Assembly (NCBI RefSeq): GCF_019711655.1
Contig: NZ_JAIGNU010000001.1
Location: 1,459,501 to 1,523,500, forward strand
Reading direction: 5' to 3'
Length of the DNA: 64,000 bases
DNA from: Qipengyuania mesophila
GTDB lineage: Bacteria; Pseudomonadota; Alphaproteobacteria; Sphingomonadales; Sphingomonadaceae
Each line of letters begins with the position of its first letter. Positions within the stretch are counted from its first letter, which is position 1. The translations under genes were made by a program, and so were the position numbers. Under the pieces are notes generated by a model. The model saw only the letters and a program-made list of their open reading frames with translations, made no database searches and was not told where the DNA came from. This document shows, piece after piece, positions 8,509 to 18,581 of the stretch.

Positions 8509-10136
8509 TGCGCAACCTCGCAAGGATTCGCGGATCCTCGGAGCTGCTGATGCGCTTCGGGCCGACGGTGTCGGTCCTGCTCCTGACCAGCGTCTTCGCC
8601 ATCGTGACACCCCTCCGTGGGGGCCTGTTCGTCACCATGCCGCTGCTGATCCTTGCTGCTTACGACCTGCTCCAGCGGCGCCACACGCTGTGGCGCAACT
8701 ACCCGCTGCTGGCGCATATTCGCTGGATCATGGAAGACCTGCGGCCCTATGCACGCGCCTATTTCGTCGAAGGCGATCTCGAGGGGCGGCCCTTCAACCA
8801 CGACCAGCGATCACTGGTCTACGCCCGCGCCAAGGGACAGCTCGATGCGCACCCCTTCGGGACCGAGCTTGACGTTTATTCCGCTGAATATCAATGGCTT
8901 GCTCATTCCATCGTACCGAATGAAAGGGCCGAGATCGAATGGCGGGTCGATGTCGGGGGGCAACAATGCGCCCGGCCCTACTCCGCTTCGCTACTCAACA
9001 TCTCGGCGATGAGCTTCGGCTCGCTGTCGGCCAATGCGATCATGGCGCTGAACAAGGGCGCGGCGGCGGGCAATTTCTATCATGACACCGGCGAAGGTGG
9101 CTTGTCGCGTTATCACCGCTCGCACGGAGGCGACCTCGTCTGGGAAATCGGCAGCGGCTATTTCGGTTGCCGCGACGACGACGGCAATTTCGATCCGGCC
9201 CGCTTCGCCGACACCGCGCAGGCCGACCAGGTCAAGATGGTCGAGATCAAGCTCAGCCAGGGCGCCAAGCCCGGCCACGGCGGGGTCCTGCCCGGCGCCA
9301 AGGTAACCGAGGAGATCGCCGAAGCGCGCGGCGTACCGGTAGGCAAGGACTGCATCAGCCCGGCCGCCCACTCGACATTCTCGACTCCCACCGAACTGCT
9401 CGAATGGGCAGCCAGGCTCCGCGATCTGTCGGGCGGAAAGCCGGTCGGCATCAAACTCTGCGTCGGCAAGCCGCACGAGGTCTTCGCGATCATGAAGGCC
9501 ATGCGCGAGACCGGCATCCGGCTCGACTACATCGTCGTCGACGGGGCCGAAGGCGGGACCGGCGCCGCACCAGTCGAATTCTCCAACCGCGTCGGCATGC
9601 CGCTGCGCGAAGGGTTGATCATCGTTCGAAACGCTCTCGTCGGCACGGGTCTCAAGGGCGAGGTCAAGCTCGCGGCGGCGGGCATGGTCCACTCGGGCGC
9701 CGGCATGGCGATGAATCTCGGGCTTGGTGCCGACTGGTGCAATGCGGCCCGGGCGATGATGTTCGCCCTGGGGTGCGTCCAGTCGATGAAGTGCCATACC
9801 GATGCCTGCCCCACCGGCATCGCGACGCAGGATTCGACTCGCCAGCGCGGCCTGGTCGTCGGCGACAAGGCCGAACGTGTCGCTCGTTTCCAGCGTCACA
9901 CGCTCCATTCGCTGCGCGAGATGGTGGTCGCCATGGGCCTCGACAATCCGTGGCACATCGAACCGTGCCACATCTCCGAACGGCTCGATTCCGCCCGCGC
10001 GGCGAGCATCGACCATATCTACAGCTTCCTCGAACCGAACCAGCTGCTCGACGATCCCGGATCGACGCCATATGCTGCCGATTGGGACGCCGCACAGGCG
10101 GCTAATTTTGGGGAGGCGACATGTCGGCAGAACTAG
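8508..10136 (+). CDS. FMN-binding glutamate synthase-like (GltS domain) membrane protein
   Basis: A 542-residue protein with one or two N-terminal hydrophobic segments (residues about 17-50) followed by the FMN-binding TIM barrel of glutamate synthase. Visible features are SLLNISAMSFGSLS near 165, KPGHGGVLPGAKV, VVDGAEGGTGAAP and a Cys cluster ALGCVQSMKCHTDACPTGIAT near 420-440 that matches the 3Fe-4S ligands of GltB. The glutaminase domain is absent, so it is not a full GOGAT. Members are annotated as FMN-binding glutamate synthase family; the electron donor and substrate are unknown. It is coupled to the upstream hydrolase and the downstream NTF2-like gene. Confidence 0.85.
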   Translation: MRNLARIRGSSELLMRFGPTVSVLLLTSVFAIVTPLRGGLFVTMPLLILAAYDLLQRRHTLWRNYPLLAHIRWIMEDLRPYARAYFVEGDLEGRPFNHDQRSLVYARAKGQLDAHPFGTELDVYSAEYQWLAHSIVPNERAEIEWRVDVGGQQCARPYSASLLNISAMSFGSLSANAIMALNKGAAAGNFYHDTGEGGLSRYHRSHGGDLVWEIGSGYFGCRDDDGNFDPARFADTAQADQVKMVEIKLSQGAKPGHGGVLPGAKVTEEIAEARGVPVGKDCISPAAHSTFSTPTELLEWAARLRDLSGGKPVGIKLCVGKPHEVFAIMKAMRETGIRLDYIVVDGAEGGTGAAPVEFSNRVGMPLREGLIIVRNALVGTGLKGEVKLAAAGMVHSGAGMAMNLGLGADWCNAARAMMFALGCVQSMKCHTDACPTGIATQDSTRQRGLVVGDKAERVARFQRHTLHSLREMVVAMGLDNPWHIEPCHISERLDSARAASIDHIYSFLEPNQLLDDPGSTPYAADWDAAQAANFGEATCRQN

Positions 10137-10516
10137 GGCTGAAACGCTGGCACGAGGTGATCGAAAGCGGTTCCTCGCCCCAGGCGCTCTCTGCCATCAT
10201 CCACGAAGACGCGGTGTTCCACTCACCCGTTGTCCATACGCCGCAAAGGGGCCGCGCGATCGTGGTCGCCTATCTCTCGGCTGCGGGACAGACTCTCGGC
10301 AACGACAGTTTCGAATACGTTCGCGAACTGGTCGACGGCGAGAACGCCATGCTTGAGTTCACCACCGAGATGGACGGCATCCACGTCAACGGGATCGACC
10401 TGATCCGCTTCGACGCGGACGGTATGATCGTCGATTTCAAGGTGATGGTGCGCCCGCTGAAGGCGGTGAACAAGGTGTGGGAGCAGATGGCCGCGCAGCT
10501 CAAGTCGCAGCAATAG
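10121..10516 (+). CDS. NTF2-like (SnoaL-fold) protein
   Basis: A 131-residue single-domain protein of the nuclear transport factor 2-like fold, a cone-shaped alpha+beta barrel used by many small enzymes and binding proteins. The pattern is an N-terminal helix with WHEVIESG, then AIIHEDAVFHSPV, and beta strands ending in GMIVDFKVMVRPLKA. It starts inside the last 16 bases of the upstream gene. No catalytic assignment is possible; a role with the hydrolase and FMN protein is inferred only from linkage. Confidence 0.72.
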   Translation: MSAELGLKRWHEVIESGSSPQALSAIIHEDAVFHSPVVHTPQRGRAIVVAYLSAAGQTLGNDSFEYVRELVDGENAMLEFTTEMDGIHVNGIDLIRFDADGMIVDFKVMVRPLKAVNKVWEQMAAQLKSQQ

Positions 10517-10534
10517 GAAGCCGCTGACGGTCTG

Positions 10535-10918
10535 TTAGGCTTGCAGGAAACGCCCGATTTCCACGGCGAATTTTTCGTCCAGCCCGGCGGCGCGCATTGC
10601 ATCGGTTAGTTCGGCAATTGCCTGGTCGTCAGAGCCGATGCGCTGCATGCGCCATTTGGGAAAACATCGCCGAGATGCCGGAGTGTCCACGAGCACTTCG
10701 ACATCGTGGTGACGCGGATCCTTTGCGAGTTGGCTCAGCAGCACTCCGAGATTCTCTTGCGGGCCCTCGATGAACTGCAGGAATCGGCCCGCTTTGTAGA
10801 GCAGGAACCCGGTGACATCGCGTTCGGGATTGTTCCGGGCCGAAACCTCGATGACCTTGAACAGATCGTCCGAACGGAAATCGTCGGAGGCCACCGACCG
10901 GTAGAGAATTCGATGCAT
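10535..10918 (-). CDS. Stand-alone BLUF blue-light sensor
   Basis: A 127-residue protein made of one BLUF domain, which binds FAD and senses blue light. The photocycle residues line up: Y6 in ILYRS, N29/N30 in ARNNPERD, Q48 in RFLQFIEG, and W89 in FPKWRMQ. These are shifted by two from the residues of cyanobacterial PixD, to which short BLUF proteins belong. I chose the start MHRILYRS at 10918; an 18-residue N-terminal extension is possible. No output domain is fused, so it should act through a partner. It lies downstream of rho on the same strand. Confidence 0.88.
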   Translation of the reverse strand: MHRILYRSVASDDFRSDDLFKVIEVSARNNPERDVTGFLLYKAGRFLQFIEGPQENLGVLLSQLAKDPRHHDVEVLVDTPASRRCFPKWRMQRIGSDDQAIAELTDAMRAAGLDEKFAVEIGRFLQA

Positions 10919-10987
10919 CGCTAGACCTTGCGCCTTTCTTTGACGGGAAAGCCTCGTCTCGCAGAAGCGCAAGGCATGAGCGAACGC

Positions 10988-12253
<1,266 letters not shown>

Positions 12254-12449
12254 ATGTTTTACTCGGTATTCGGGTTTGGATGGCCGGCGGGTCGGTAAGG
12301 GCTTGGAGAAAGCGGACCCGGCCTCGTGGGAGACGAAGCCCGTAGCCGGTAGATGGTGTGCAGTTACGCCCGCGCAGATGGGGCGTCAATTCACAAAGCG
12401 ACGTGTGGTTTCTCGGCGGCTACGAGCACCGCATTCGGTGCGGCACGCG

Positions 12450-12893
12450 TCAGAAGGGTTTGACGACGACCAGCACGACGATGATCGCCAGCGCGATCCC
12501 CGGGAACTCGCCCCAGATCCGCAGCTGCTTCTCGGTCATCGGTCGTTCGCCGGCGGCCATCTTCTTCGACCGGGCGACCATCATGCCGTGGAATGCCGTC
12601 AGAGCCACGACAATGGCCAATTTGGCGTGGAACCATCCCTGGCTCCATGCGCCGATCGATTGTGCCAGCAGCAGGCCCAGAACCCAGACCACGATCACGC
12701 TGGGGGTGAGAATGACCTTGCGCAGCAGCCCCATCCGCTTCGCCCACAGCGCCGCTTCCTCGGATTCGGGCGCGGCGGAATGGAGGTAGATCATCTGGCG
12801 CGGCAGCATGAACAGGCCCGCCATCCAGAACACCATGAAGATGATGTGGCCGGCCTTGATCCAGTAATAGGTCATCGCGAGGACATCCTGCAT
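12450..12893 (-). CDS. hemJ: Protoporphyrinogen IX oxidase HemJ
   Basis: A 147-residue membrane protein of the HemJ (UPF0093) family, the oxidase many alphaproteobacteria use instead of HemG or HemY. About four helices are visible. The heme-linked histidine motif IKAGHIIFMVFWMAGLF is near the N-terminus and WFHAKLAIVVALTAFHGMM lies mid-protein. I chose MQDVLAMTYYW at 12893; an ATG six codons later has a better-placed AGGA, and a GTG at 12917 is also possible. It follows hemE by about 33 bases, two neighbouring steps of heme synthesis. Confidence 0.85.
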   Translation of the reverse strand: MQDVLAMTYYWIKAGHIIFMVFWMAGLFMLPRQMIYLHSAAPESEEAALWAKRMGLLRKVILTPSVIVVWVLGLLLAQSIGAWSQGWFHAKLAIVVALTAFHGMMVARSKKMAAGERPMTEKQLRIWGEFPGIALAIIVVLVVVKPF

Positions 12894-12926
12894 CGCGCCA
12901 TCATGTAGGGATCGCACATGCCCGCG

Positions 12927-13952
12927 TCACCCCTCGAAAGCGCGGACGACCGCGATCAGCCGCTCGACATGCTCGATCGGCGTCCGGCGATCGATCCCGT
13001 GGCCGAGATTGAAGACATGCGGCCGGTCGGCGAAGGCCTCGAGGATGAAACGGGCCCGGCTCTCGAGCCGGTCGCTTCCCGCGAGCAGCAAAAGCGGATC
13101 GAAATTCCCCTGCACCGGCATCCCGGCTGGTAGCTCGCGCGCGGCCCAGACCGGATCGATCGTCTCGTCGACTCCGACCGCCTGCACCCCGGTCTCGCGC
13201 GCATAGGCGGGAAGCTTCTCTCCCGCGCCCTTGGGAAAGCCGATGACCGGCGTATCGGGGTGCTTCTCGCGCAGTGCCGCGACGATCCGCGCATTGGGTG
13301 CGATCACCAGCCGCTCGAATTCGTCGGGTGCCAGGCTGCCCGCCCAGCTGTCGAACAATTGTACCGCTTCCGCACCCGATTCGATCTGGCCCGAGAGATA
13401 TTCGATAGTCTCTGCAACGATCCGGTCGAGGATTGCATCGAGCTTCGCAGGATCGCGATAGGCCATCGCGCGCGCCTCGTGCTGATCGCGGCTGCCCTCG
13501 CCCGCCACCATGTAGGTCGCGACCGTCCACGGGCTACCCGCAAAACCGAGCATGGTCGTTTCCGCGCCCAGCCGTTGGCGACAGAGGCGCACCGTTTCGT
13601 AGATCGGCTCGTAGCGCGAGCGGTCGGGGGTGAGCCCTTCGAGCTCCGCATCGACCAGCGGCGGCGACAGCTTGGGTCCTTCGCCTGCCAGAAATTCGAG
13701 ATGCTGGCCCATCGCATGCGGCACGATGAGAATATCCGAGAAAAGGATCGCCCCGTCGAAGCCGAAGCGATCGATCGGTTGCAGCGTGATCTCGCAGGCT
13801 GCCTCGCTGTCGTAGGCCATGGCGAGAAACCCGCCCTTCTCTTCCCGCAGCGCGCGATATTCGGGCAGATAGCGACCGGCCTGGCGCATGAGCCAGAGGG
13901 GTACGCGATCACCGCGTTTGCCATTCAGCGTATCGAGGAGGAGACCGGGCAT
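12927..13952 (-). CDS. hemE: Uroporphyrinogen decarboxylase HemE
   Basis: A 341-residue enzyme converting uroporphyrinogen III to coproporphyrinogen III in the cytosol. The N-terminal signature PLWLMRQAGRYLPEYR (about 18-33) carries the substrate-binding arginines. AILFSDILIVPHAMG contains the catalytic Asp, and GFAGSPWTVATYM and NLGHGI are also present. A TTG at 13964 could extend it by four codons, but the ATG at 13952 fits the family. It points away from the probable replication origin, directly on its left flank. Confidence 0.96.
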   Translation of the reverse strand: MPGLLLDTLNGKRGDRVPLWLMRQAGRYLPEYRALREEKGGFLAMAYDSEAACEITLQPIDRFGFDGAILFSDILIVPHAMGQHLEFLAGEGPKLSPPLVDAELEGLTPDRSRYEPIYETVRLCRQRLGAETTMLGFAGSPWTVATYMVAGEGSRDQHEARAMAYRDPAKLDAILDRIVAETIEYLSGQIESGAEAVQLFDSWAGSLAPDEFERLVIAPNARIVAALREKHPDTPVIGFPKGAGEKLPAYARETGVQAVGVDETIDPVWAARELPAGMPVQGNFDPLLLLAGSDRLESRARFILEAFADRPHVFNLGHGIDRRTPIEHVERLIAVVRAFEG

Positions 13953-14237
13953 CGAGGAGTCCAATCCAATAAATAATGATATTTATATAAGGGTTGAAGG
14001 AGTCTGTTGGCCCTGTGGATTTCAGGGATAACCGGGCCCTGCCCGATTTCTCCCGCGCTGCAAAGGGCCGAAGCCGGATTGCGACTCGCCAGCGTGCATG
14101 AGTCGAGTCAAACTTATCCTCGCTGTCCCCACCCCTGCGCATAAATCACATTTGCTGTGCGGGAATCGCCCCGTGAATGACTCGCATTGGGGAGGCTTTT
14201 CCGTCCCGAACTTGTCGCCAGCTTTCTCCCGTGGTTT
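13953..14237. other. oriC: Probable chromosomal replication origin (oriC) region
   Basis: This 285-base gap separates leftward hemE from rightward PPSR-maf-aroE-coaE-dnaQ, the known location of the origin in Caulobacter and proposed for alphaproteobacteria generally. It holds a very AT-rich tract (13967-13990, aataaataatgatatttata...), a hairpin CCCTG/CAGGG at 14011-14027 with TGTGGATTT in it (14014-14022, reverse of AAATCCACA), and TTATCCTCG at 14114-14122. TTCTCCACA at 14248-14256, just inside the next gene, fits the DnaA box at 8 of 9. The individual boxes are weak; the call rests mostly on gene order, divergent strand bias and nearby parS. Confidence 0.6.
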
Positions 14238-15116
14238 ATGCCTCGCGTTCTCCACAGGCCGCAGGACCCCGAAATCTCCAACCGCGTCCATCTCCATCTC
14301 TTGTCCGACTCCACCGGCGAAACGCTCGAGATGCTCGCCAAGGCAGCGCTCGCGCAGTTCGAGGATGCCGATGTCGTGCGCCATTTCTGGCCGATGGTGC
14401 GCAGCCGCCAGCATCTCGAACGGATCCTCCCCGAACTCAAGGCCAATCCGGGCTTGGTGCTGTTCACGCTGGTCAATCCCGAGACCCGCGAAAGGCTCGA
14501 GGAGGCCTGCACCCAGCTCGGCCTGCCGGCGGTGCCGATTCTCGATCGGGTGACCGAGGCTTTGGAAAAGGCGCTGGGGCAGGAGGCGCATGGCCGGCCG
14601 GGGCGGCAGCACGCGATGGACCAAGCCTATTTCGCCCGGGTCGAGGCGATCCAGTTCACCATCGCGCATGACGACGGGGTGGGGTGGGAGAATTGGGACG
14701 AAGCGGACATCGTGCTCGCCGGTGTCTCGCGCAGCTCGAAGACGCCGACCAGCATCTATCTCGCCAACCGCGGCTACAAGGTCGCCAATATCCCGCTGGT
14801 GGTCGAAAGTCCGCCCCCGCCCAAGTTGTTCGAACTCGAACGCGCAATGGTGGTTGGCCTCACCACCGCCCCCGAGCGGCTGGTCCAGATTCGCCGCAAC
14901 CGACTGCTGACGCTCAACGAAGAGCGCGAAACGCATTATGTCGACAACGAGCGCGTGAAGGACGAGGTCAAGTTCGCGCGGAGGATGTTCGCCGACAATG
15001 GCTGGCCGGTGATCGACGTCACCCGCCGCTCGATCGAGGAGACCGCCGCGGCGGTGATCCGCCTCTATAACGAACGCGAAGCGCGGGGCACGCGCCAAGG
15101 AGCCAAGCCGATATGA
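14238..15116 (+). CDS. Pyruvate, phosphate dikinase regulatory protein (DUF299/PPSR family)
   Basis: A 292-residue bifunctional kinase/phosphorylase family member (PPSR/PSRP) that toggles PPDK or PEP synthase activity by threonine phosphorylation. Visible motifs are [13 protein letters not shown] (about 18-30), [10 protein letters not shown] and the nucleotide-binding [20 protein letters not shown], then [12 protein letters not shown] at the C-terminus. I chose the ATG at 14238 (MPRVLHRP); in-frame TTG at 14187 would extend it into the origin region. Its TGA overlaps the maf ATG. This is the right-hand neighbour of the origin, as in Caulobacter. Confidence 0.88.
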   Translation: MPRVLHRPQDPEISNRVHLHLLSDSTGETLEMLAKAALAQFEDADVVRHFWPMVRSRQHLERILPELKANPGLVLFTLVNPETRERLEEACTQLGLPAVPILDRVTEALEKALGQEAHGRPGRQHAMDQAYFARVEAIQFTIAHDDGVGWENWDEADIVLAGVSRSSKTPTSIYLANRGYKVANIPLVVESPPPPKLFELERAMVVGLTTAPERLVQIRRNRLLTLNEERETHYVDNERVKDEVKFARRMFADNGWPVIDVTRRSIEETAAAVIRLYNEREARGTRQGAKPI

Positions 15117-15718
15117 CCGATCTGACGGGAAGCGAGATCCTGCTCGCCTCGAACAGCGGATCGCGCAAGGCCATGCTCGAAGCGGCGGGGATCGCCTTTA
15201 CCGCGCTCGGCGCCGATGTCGACGAGCGCGCGCTCGAAGCCGAGATGGAGGGTGCCGAGCCGGGCGAAATCGCGCAGGCGCTCGCCGCAGCCAAGGCGGC
15301 GACGGTTTCGGCTGCACGTCCAGACGTGTTGGTCCTCGGCTCGGATTCGCTGGTCGAGGTGGCCGGCCGGCGCTTCGACAAGCCGGGCAGCCGCGAGGAA
15401 GCGGCCGAACACCTGCGCTTCTTCTCGGGCCAGATCATGACACTGCACAGCGCCGCTGCGCTGGCGCGCGGGGGACAGATCGTCTGGATCGGCTCCGATT
15501 TCGCGCGCCTGCGGGTGCGGGCGCTGAGCGAGGACTTCATCGCCGCCTATCTCGCGGCCGAATGGCCCGCCGTTTCGTATTGCGTCGGCGTGTTCCGCAT
15601 CGAGGGGCCCGGAGTGCAATTGTTCGAAAGCATCATGGGAGACCAGTTCACCGTGCTCGGCATGCCGCTGCTGCAGGTGCTCGAGGCCCTGCGGGCGGAA
15701 GGCGCCTTGCTGTCGTGA
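15113..15718 (+). CDS. maf: Maf family nucleotide pyrophosphatase
   Basis: A 201-residue Maf/YceF-like protein that hydrolyses modified or canonical nucleoside triphosphates. Family pieces are [17 protein letters not shown] (residues about 9-25), [10 protein letters not shown] in place of the usual ADTVV strand, RFDKP, and the C-terminal [17 protein letters not shown] and VLGMPL. The substrate class cannot be decided. It starts in a four-base ATGA overlap with the upstream regulator and ends in a GTGA overlap with aroE. Confidence 0.88.
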   Translation: MTDLTGSEILLASNSGSRKAMLEAAGIAFTALGADVDERALEAEMEGAEPGEIAQALAAAKAATVSAARPDVLVLGSDSLVEVAGRRFDKPGSREEAAEHLRFFSGQIMTLHSAAALARGGQIVWIGSDFARLRVRALSEDFIAAYLAAEWPAVSYCVGVFRIEGPGVQLFESIMGDQFTVLGMPLLQVLEALRAEGALLS

Positions 15719-16569
15719 CCGTTTACGCCGAAGTTATCGGCGATCCGATCGCCCAGTCGAAGTCGCCCGCGATCCATGGCTTCTGGATCGAGAAGCTGGG
15801 GCTCGATGCCGAATATCGTGCCACTCGCCTGACCGCCGCAGACCTTCCTGACTTTTTCGCCGAGCGGCAGCTGGACCTGAACTGGCGAGGGTGCAACGTC
15901 ACCATGCCGCTCAAGCAGTCGGTTCAGCCCTATTTGCACAGTGTTGATGCTCACGCCCGTGCGATCGGCGCTGTCAATACAGTGTACCCTGCCTTTGATC
16001 GACTACTCGCAGGGACAAACACCGATATGGCGGGCTTCCTCGAACCACTCGCCGAGCGGCTGCGCGACCGGCACTATTTCCGTATGGCGCGGGTCCTCGG
16101 CACAGGCGGTGCGGCGCGCGCGATCATTGCAGGGCTCGCGAATGAGGGCTTCACGCTCGTGCTCGCCGGTCGCAATTCCGACAAGGCGCGTGCTCTGCTC
16201 GAAGAACTCGATTCCGGCGGCGTACATCATGCCGTGCGACTCGATCATTTTGCCGATGCCACCGATTTCGCCTTCGACGATCGCGAGGGGTGTTGCGACC
16301 TTATCGTTAACGCCAGCCCGCTGGGCATGCGCGGGCAGCCGCCGCTGGCATTCGACTGGAGCCATGCACCCCCCGGATCCATCGCCTACGACATCGTCAC
16401 TGATCCGCTTGAGACCGAATTCCTCAAGAACGCGCGGGTGGCCGGTTTCGAGACCATCGACGGCCTCTCCATGCTGATCGGCCAGGCGGCGGCGGCCTTC
16501 GCCCATTTCTTCGGGGTCGAACCGCCGCGCGAATATGACGGCGAATTGCGCGAGAGGCTCACCGCATGA
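15715..16569 (+). CDS. aroE: Shikimate dehydrogenase AroE
   Basis: A 284-residue NADPH-dependent enzyme of aromatic amino acid synthesis. The substrate-binding SKSPAIHG is at about 15-22, the catalytic lysine is in NVTMPLKQ (about 62-69), NTDMAGF carries the partner Asp, the dinucleotide site is [10 protein letters not shown], and NASPLGM and [12 protein letters not shown] follow. I chose GTG at 15715 because it overlaps the maf stop by four bases and gives the family N-terminus ([16 protein letters not shown]). The coaE start overlaps its stop. Confidence 0.94.
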   Translation: MTVYAEVIGDPIAQSKSPAIHGFWIEKLGLDAEYRATRLTAADLPDFFAERQLDLNWRGCNVTMPLKQSVQPYLHSVDAHARAIGAVNTVYPAFDRLLAGTNTDMAGFLEPLAERLRDRHYFRMARVLGTGGAARAIIAGLANEGFTLVLAGRNSDKARALLEELDSGGVHHAVRLDHFADATDFAFDDREGCCDLIVNASPLGMRGQPPLAFDWSHAPPGSIAYDIVTDPLETEFLKNARVAGFETIDGLSMLIGQAAAAFAHFFGVEPPREYDGELRERLTA

Positions 16570-17180
16570 CCCGCCCGCTGATCGTCGGCCTCACCGGCTC
16601 CATCGGGATGGGCAAATCGACCGTCGCCGCGATGTTCGAGGCGGCCGGAGTGCCGGTGTTCGATGCCGATGCCGAAGTGCGCGCAATGCAAGGTCCGGAT
16701 GGCGAGCTGGTGCCCGCGATCGAATCCGCTTTCCCGGGCAGCACCGATGAAGGAGGCGTGTCGCGCGACCGGCTCGGCGCGCTGGTCTTTGGTAATCCCG
16801 AAGAGCTCGCCCGGCTCGAGGCGATCGTTCATCCCGCTGTGGCGCGCAGGCGCGAGGCGTTCCTGATCGAACATGCAAGCGCTCCGGTGGTGGTTTTCGA
16901 CATTCCGCTGCTGTTCGAGAAGGGCGGCGCATCGGCGGTCGACCGGGTCGTCGTGGTTTCCGCTCCCGCCGAGGCGCAGCGCAAGCGCGTCCTCGCGCGT
17001 CCGGGCATGACCGAGGACAAGTTCGCCCATATCCTCGCGCTGCAGACGCCCGACAGCGAGAAACGTGCCCGCGCCGACCATGTCGTCGATACCGGAACCA
17101 CGCTGGCACGGACCGAGGATGCGGTGCTGGCGCTGGTGGCCGAATTGCGCGCCGCGAGCCGTGCGCGCCCCTCATTGTAA
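16566..17180 (+). CDS. coaE: Dephospho-CoA kinase CoaE
   Basis: A 204-residue P-loop kinase that makes CoA from dephospho-CoA and ATP. The P-loop GLTGSIGMGKST is at residues 8-19, followed by FDADAEVRAM (about 34-43), HPAVARRREAF, and VVFDIPLLFEKGG with the acceptor-binding segment. The start ATG overlaps the aroE stop (ATGA). dnaQ follows after a 41-base gap. Confidence 0.95.
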   Translation: MTRPLIVGLTGSIGMGKSTVAAMFEAAGVPVFDADAEVRAMQGPDGELVPAIESAFPGSTDEGGVSRDRLGALVFGNPEELARLEAIVHPAVARRREAFLIEHASAPVVVFDIPLLFEKGGASAVDRVVVVSAPAEAQRKRVLARPGMTEDKFAHILALQTPDSEKRARADHVVDTGTTLARTEDAVLALVAELRAASRARPSL

Positions 17181-17221
17181 CCCTCTTGTAATCTGAAGGT
17201 ACGAGGCCGATAGAAGACTCG

Positions 17222-17917
17222 ATGCGCGAAATCGTATTCGATACCGAAACCACCGGACTAGACCCCAAGACGGGGGACCGGCTGGTCGAAATCGGCTGCA
17301 TCGAGCTGGTCAATCTCGTCCCGACCGGCGCTCACTACCACGCCTATTTCAACCCCGAACGCGACATGCCGGCAGGCGCCGAAGCGGTGCACGGCCTTTC
17401 GGCCGCTTTCCTTTCGGACAAGCCGCTGTTTCGCGAGCATGCTGCCGAACTGCTCGATTTCATCGGCGATGCCCCGCTGATCGCGCACAATGCCGGTTTC
17501 GACTTCGGCTTCCTCAACGCCGAGCTCGCACTGTGCGCGCTCGATCCGGTCTGCACCAGTCGCATGGTCGACACTGTCGCGTTGGCGCGCAAGCGCCATC
17601 CAGGTGCCAAGCTCTCGCTCGATGCGCTGTGCACGCGCTACGGGATCGATCGTAGCCACCGCGTGAAGCATGGCGCGCTGCTCGATGCCGAGCTGCTCGC
17701 GCAGGTCTATGTCGAACTCAAGGGCGGTCGCCAGATCGGCCTCGAACTCGCTGCCGAGGCGTCCGCCGCTGAGACGGGTCCGGTCCAGCTGGACCAGGTC
17801 GTGCGCCAGGCGCCGGCAGGGCCACGCCGCGAGCCGCGTCCGCACCAGGCAAGCGCGGCGGAACTGGCGCGCCATCGCGAATTCTTGGCCGCGATAGAGA
17901 ATCCCCTGTGGGGGTGA
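17222..17917 (+). CDS. dnaQ: DNA polymerase III epsilon subunit (3'-5' exonuclease)
   Basis: A 231-residue proofreading subunit of the replicative polymerase. The three exonuclease motifs are clear: ExoI FDTETTGLDP (residues 6-15), ExoII AHNAGFDFGFLN (about 92-103) and ExoIII VKHGALLDAELLA (about 148-160) with the DEDDh histidine. A Pro/Gln/Ala-rich C-terminal tail would bind the alpha subunit. The order aroE-coaE-dnaQ beside the origin is conserved in alphaproteobacteria. Confidence 0.94.
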   Translation: MREIVFDTETTGLDPKTGDRLVEIGCIELVNLVPTGAHYHAYFNPERDMPAGAEAVHGLSAAFLSDKPLFREHAAELLDFIGDAPLIAHNAGFDFGFLNAELALCALDPVCTSRMVDTVALARKRHPGAKLSLDALCTRYGIDRSHRVKHGALLDAELLAQVYVELKGGRQIGLELAAEASAAETGPVQLDQVVRQAPAGPRREPRPHQASAAELARHREFLAAIENPLWG

Positions 17918-17996
17918 TTGGGGCCCGATCGGAAACCGACGGGCGGGCTGGCGAGTTGGGATCGCACGGGGGACGGTAGAAGGAGAAAACGCCAAG

Positions 17997-18566
17997 ATGG
18001 ATATTCGTGTTTCGGGCCACCAGATCGATACCGGTGCAGCGCTTCAGGAGCATGTCGGCGATCGGTTGAACTCCATCGTCGAAAAGTATTTCAACAGGGC
18101 GATTTCTTCGCACGTTACCTTTGGAAAGGGCCCGGGCGGCGCGTTCACCTCGGACATCGTCACGCATGTCATGCAGGGCCTGATCCTCAAGGGACACGCC
18201 GAGGCACACGACGTCCACCAGGCTTTTGATGCCGCCGCGGGCAAGATCGAAAAGCAGTTGCGCCGCTACAAGCGCCGGATCAAGGATCGTCATGAACAGG
18301 CCGATCATGCGGTGCGCGAAGCCGAGGCGGCCTACACCATCCTCGCTGCCCCCGAGCCCGACAACGACGAGGAAGTTACCGCCGACAGCCCGCCCGTGAT
18401 TGCGGAGACCAAGGCGATCATTCCCGAATGCAGCGTGGCCGACGCGGTGATGATGCTCGACCTGCAGAATGCCAATGGCCTGCTGTTCAAGAATGCGGGT
18501 AGCGGCGAACACAATATGGTCTATCGCCGCCACGACGGGTCGATCGGCTGGGTCGAACCGCGCTAA
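17997..18566 (+). CDS. hpf: Ribosome hibernation promoting factor, long form
   Basis: A 189-residue long-type HPF. The N-terminal S30AE domain (residues 1 to about 100, MDIRVSGHQIDTGAALQEHV) binds the decoding centre, and the C-terminal domain (about 130-189) with SVADAVMMLDLQNANGLLFKNAGSGEHNMVYRR drives 100S dimer formation. AAGGAGA lies 8-13 bases upstream of the ATG. In many relatives hpf sits near rpoN and ptsN; here it is followed instead by a thioesterase gene. Confidence 0.92.
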   Translation: MDIRVSGHQIDTGAALQEHVGDRLNSIVEKYFNRAISSHVTFGKGPGGAFTSDIVTHVMQGLILKGHAEAHDVHQAFDAAAGKIEKQLRRYKRRIKDRHEQADHAVREAEAAYTILAAPEPDNDEEVTADSPPVIAETKAIIPECSVADAVMMLDLQNANGLLFKNAGSGEHNMVYRRHDGSIGWVEPR

Positions 18567-18581
18567 GGAGGCGAAGCAGCA

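Noticed and set aside
10919-10987. Inverted repeat CCTTGCGC / GCGCAAGG between rho and the BLUF gene
   Set aside because: The arms are interrupted by a long unpaired stretch and there is no T tract, so I did not call a terminator.
16566-17180. A toxin-antitoxin or defence island reading of small paired genes
   Set aside because: The small genes here (DUF1491, DUF2093, DUF6489, UrcA) belong to known housekeeping-linked families and do not pair as toxin and antitoxin.
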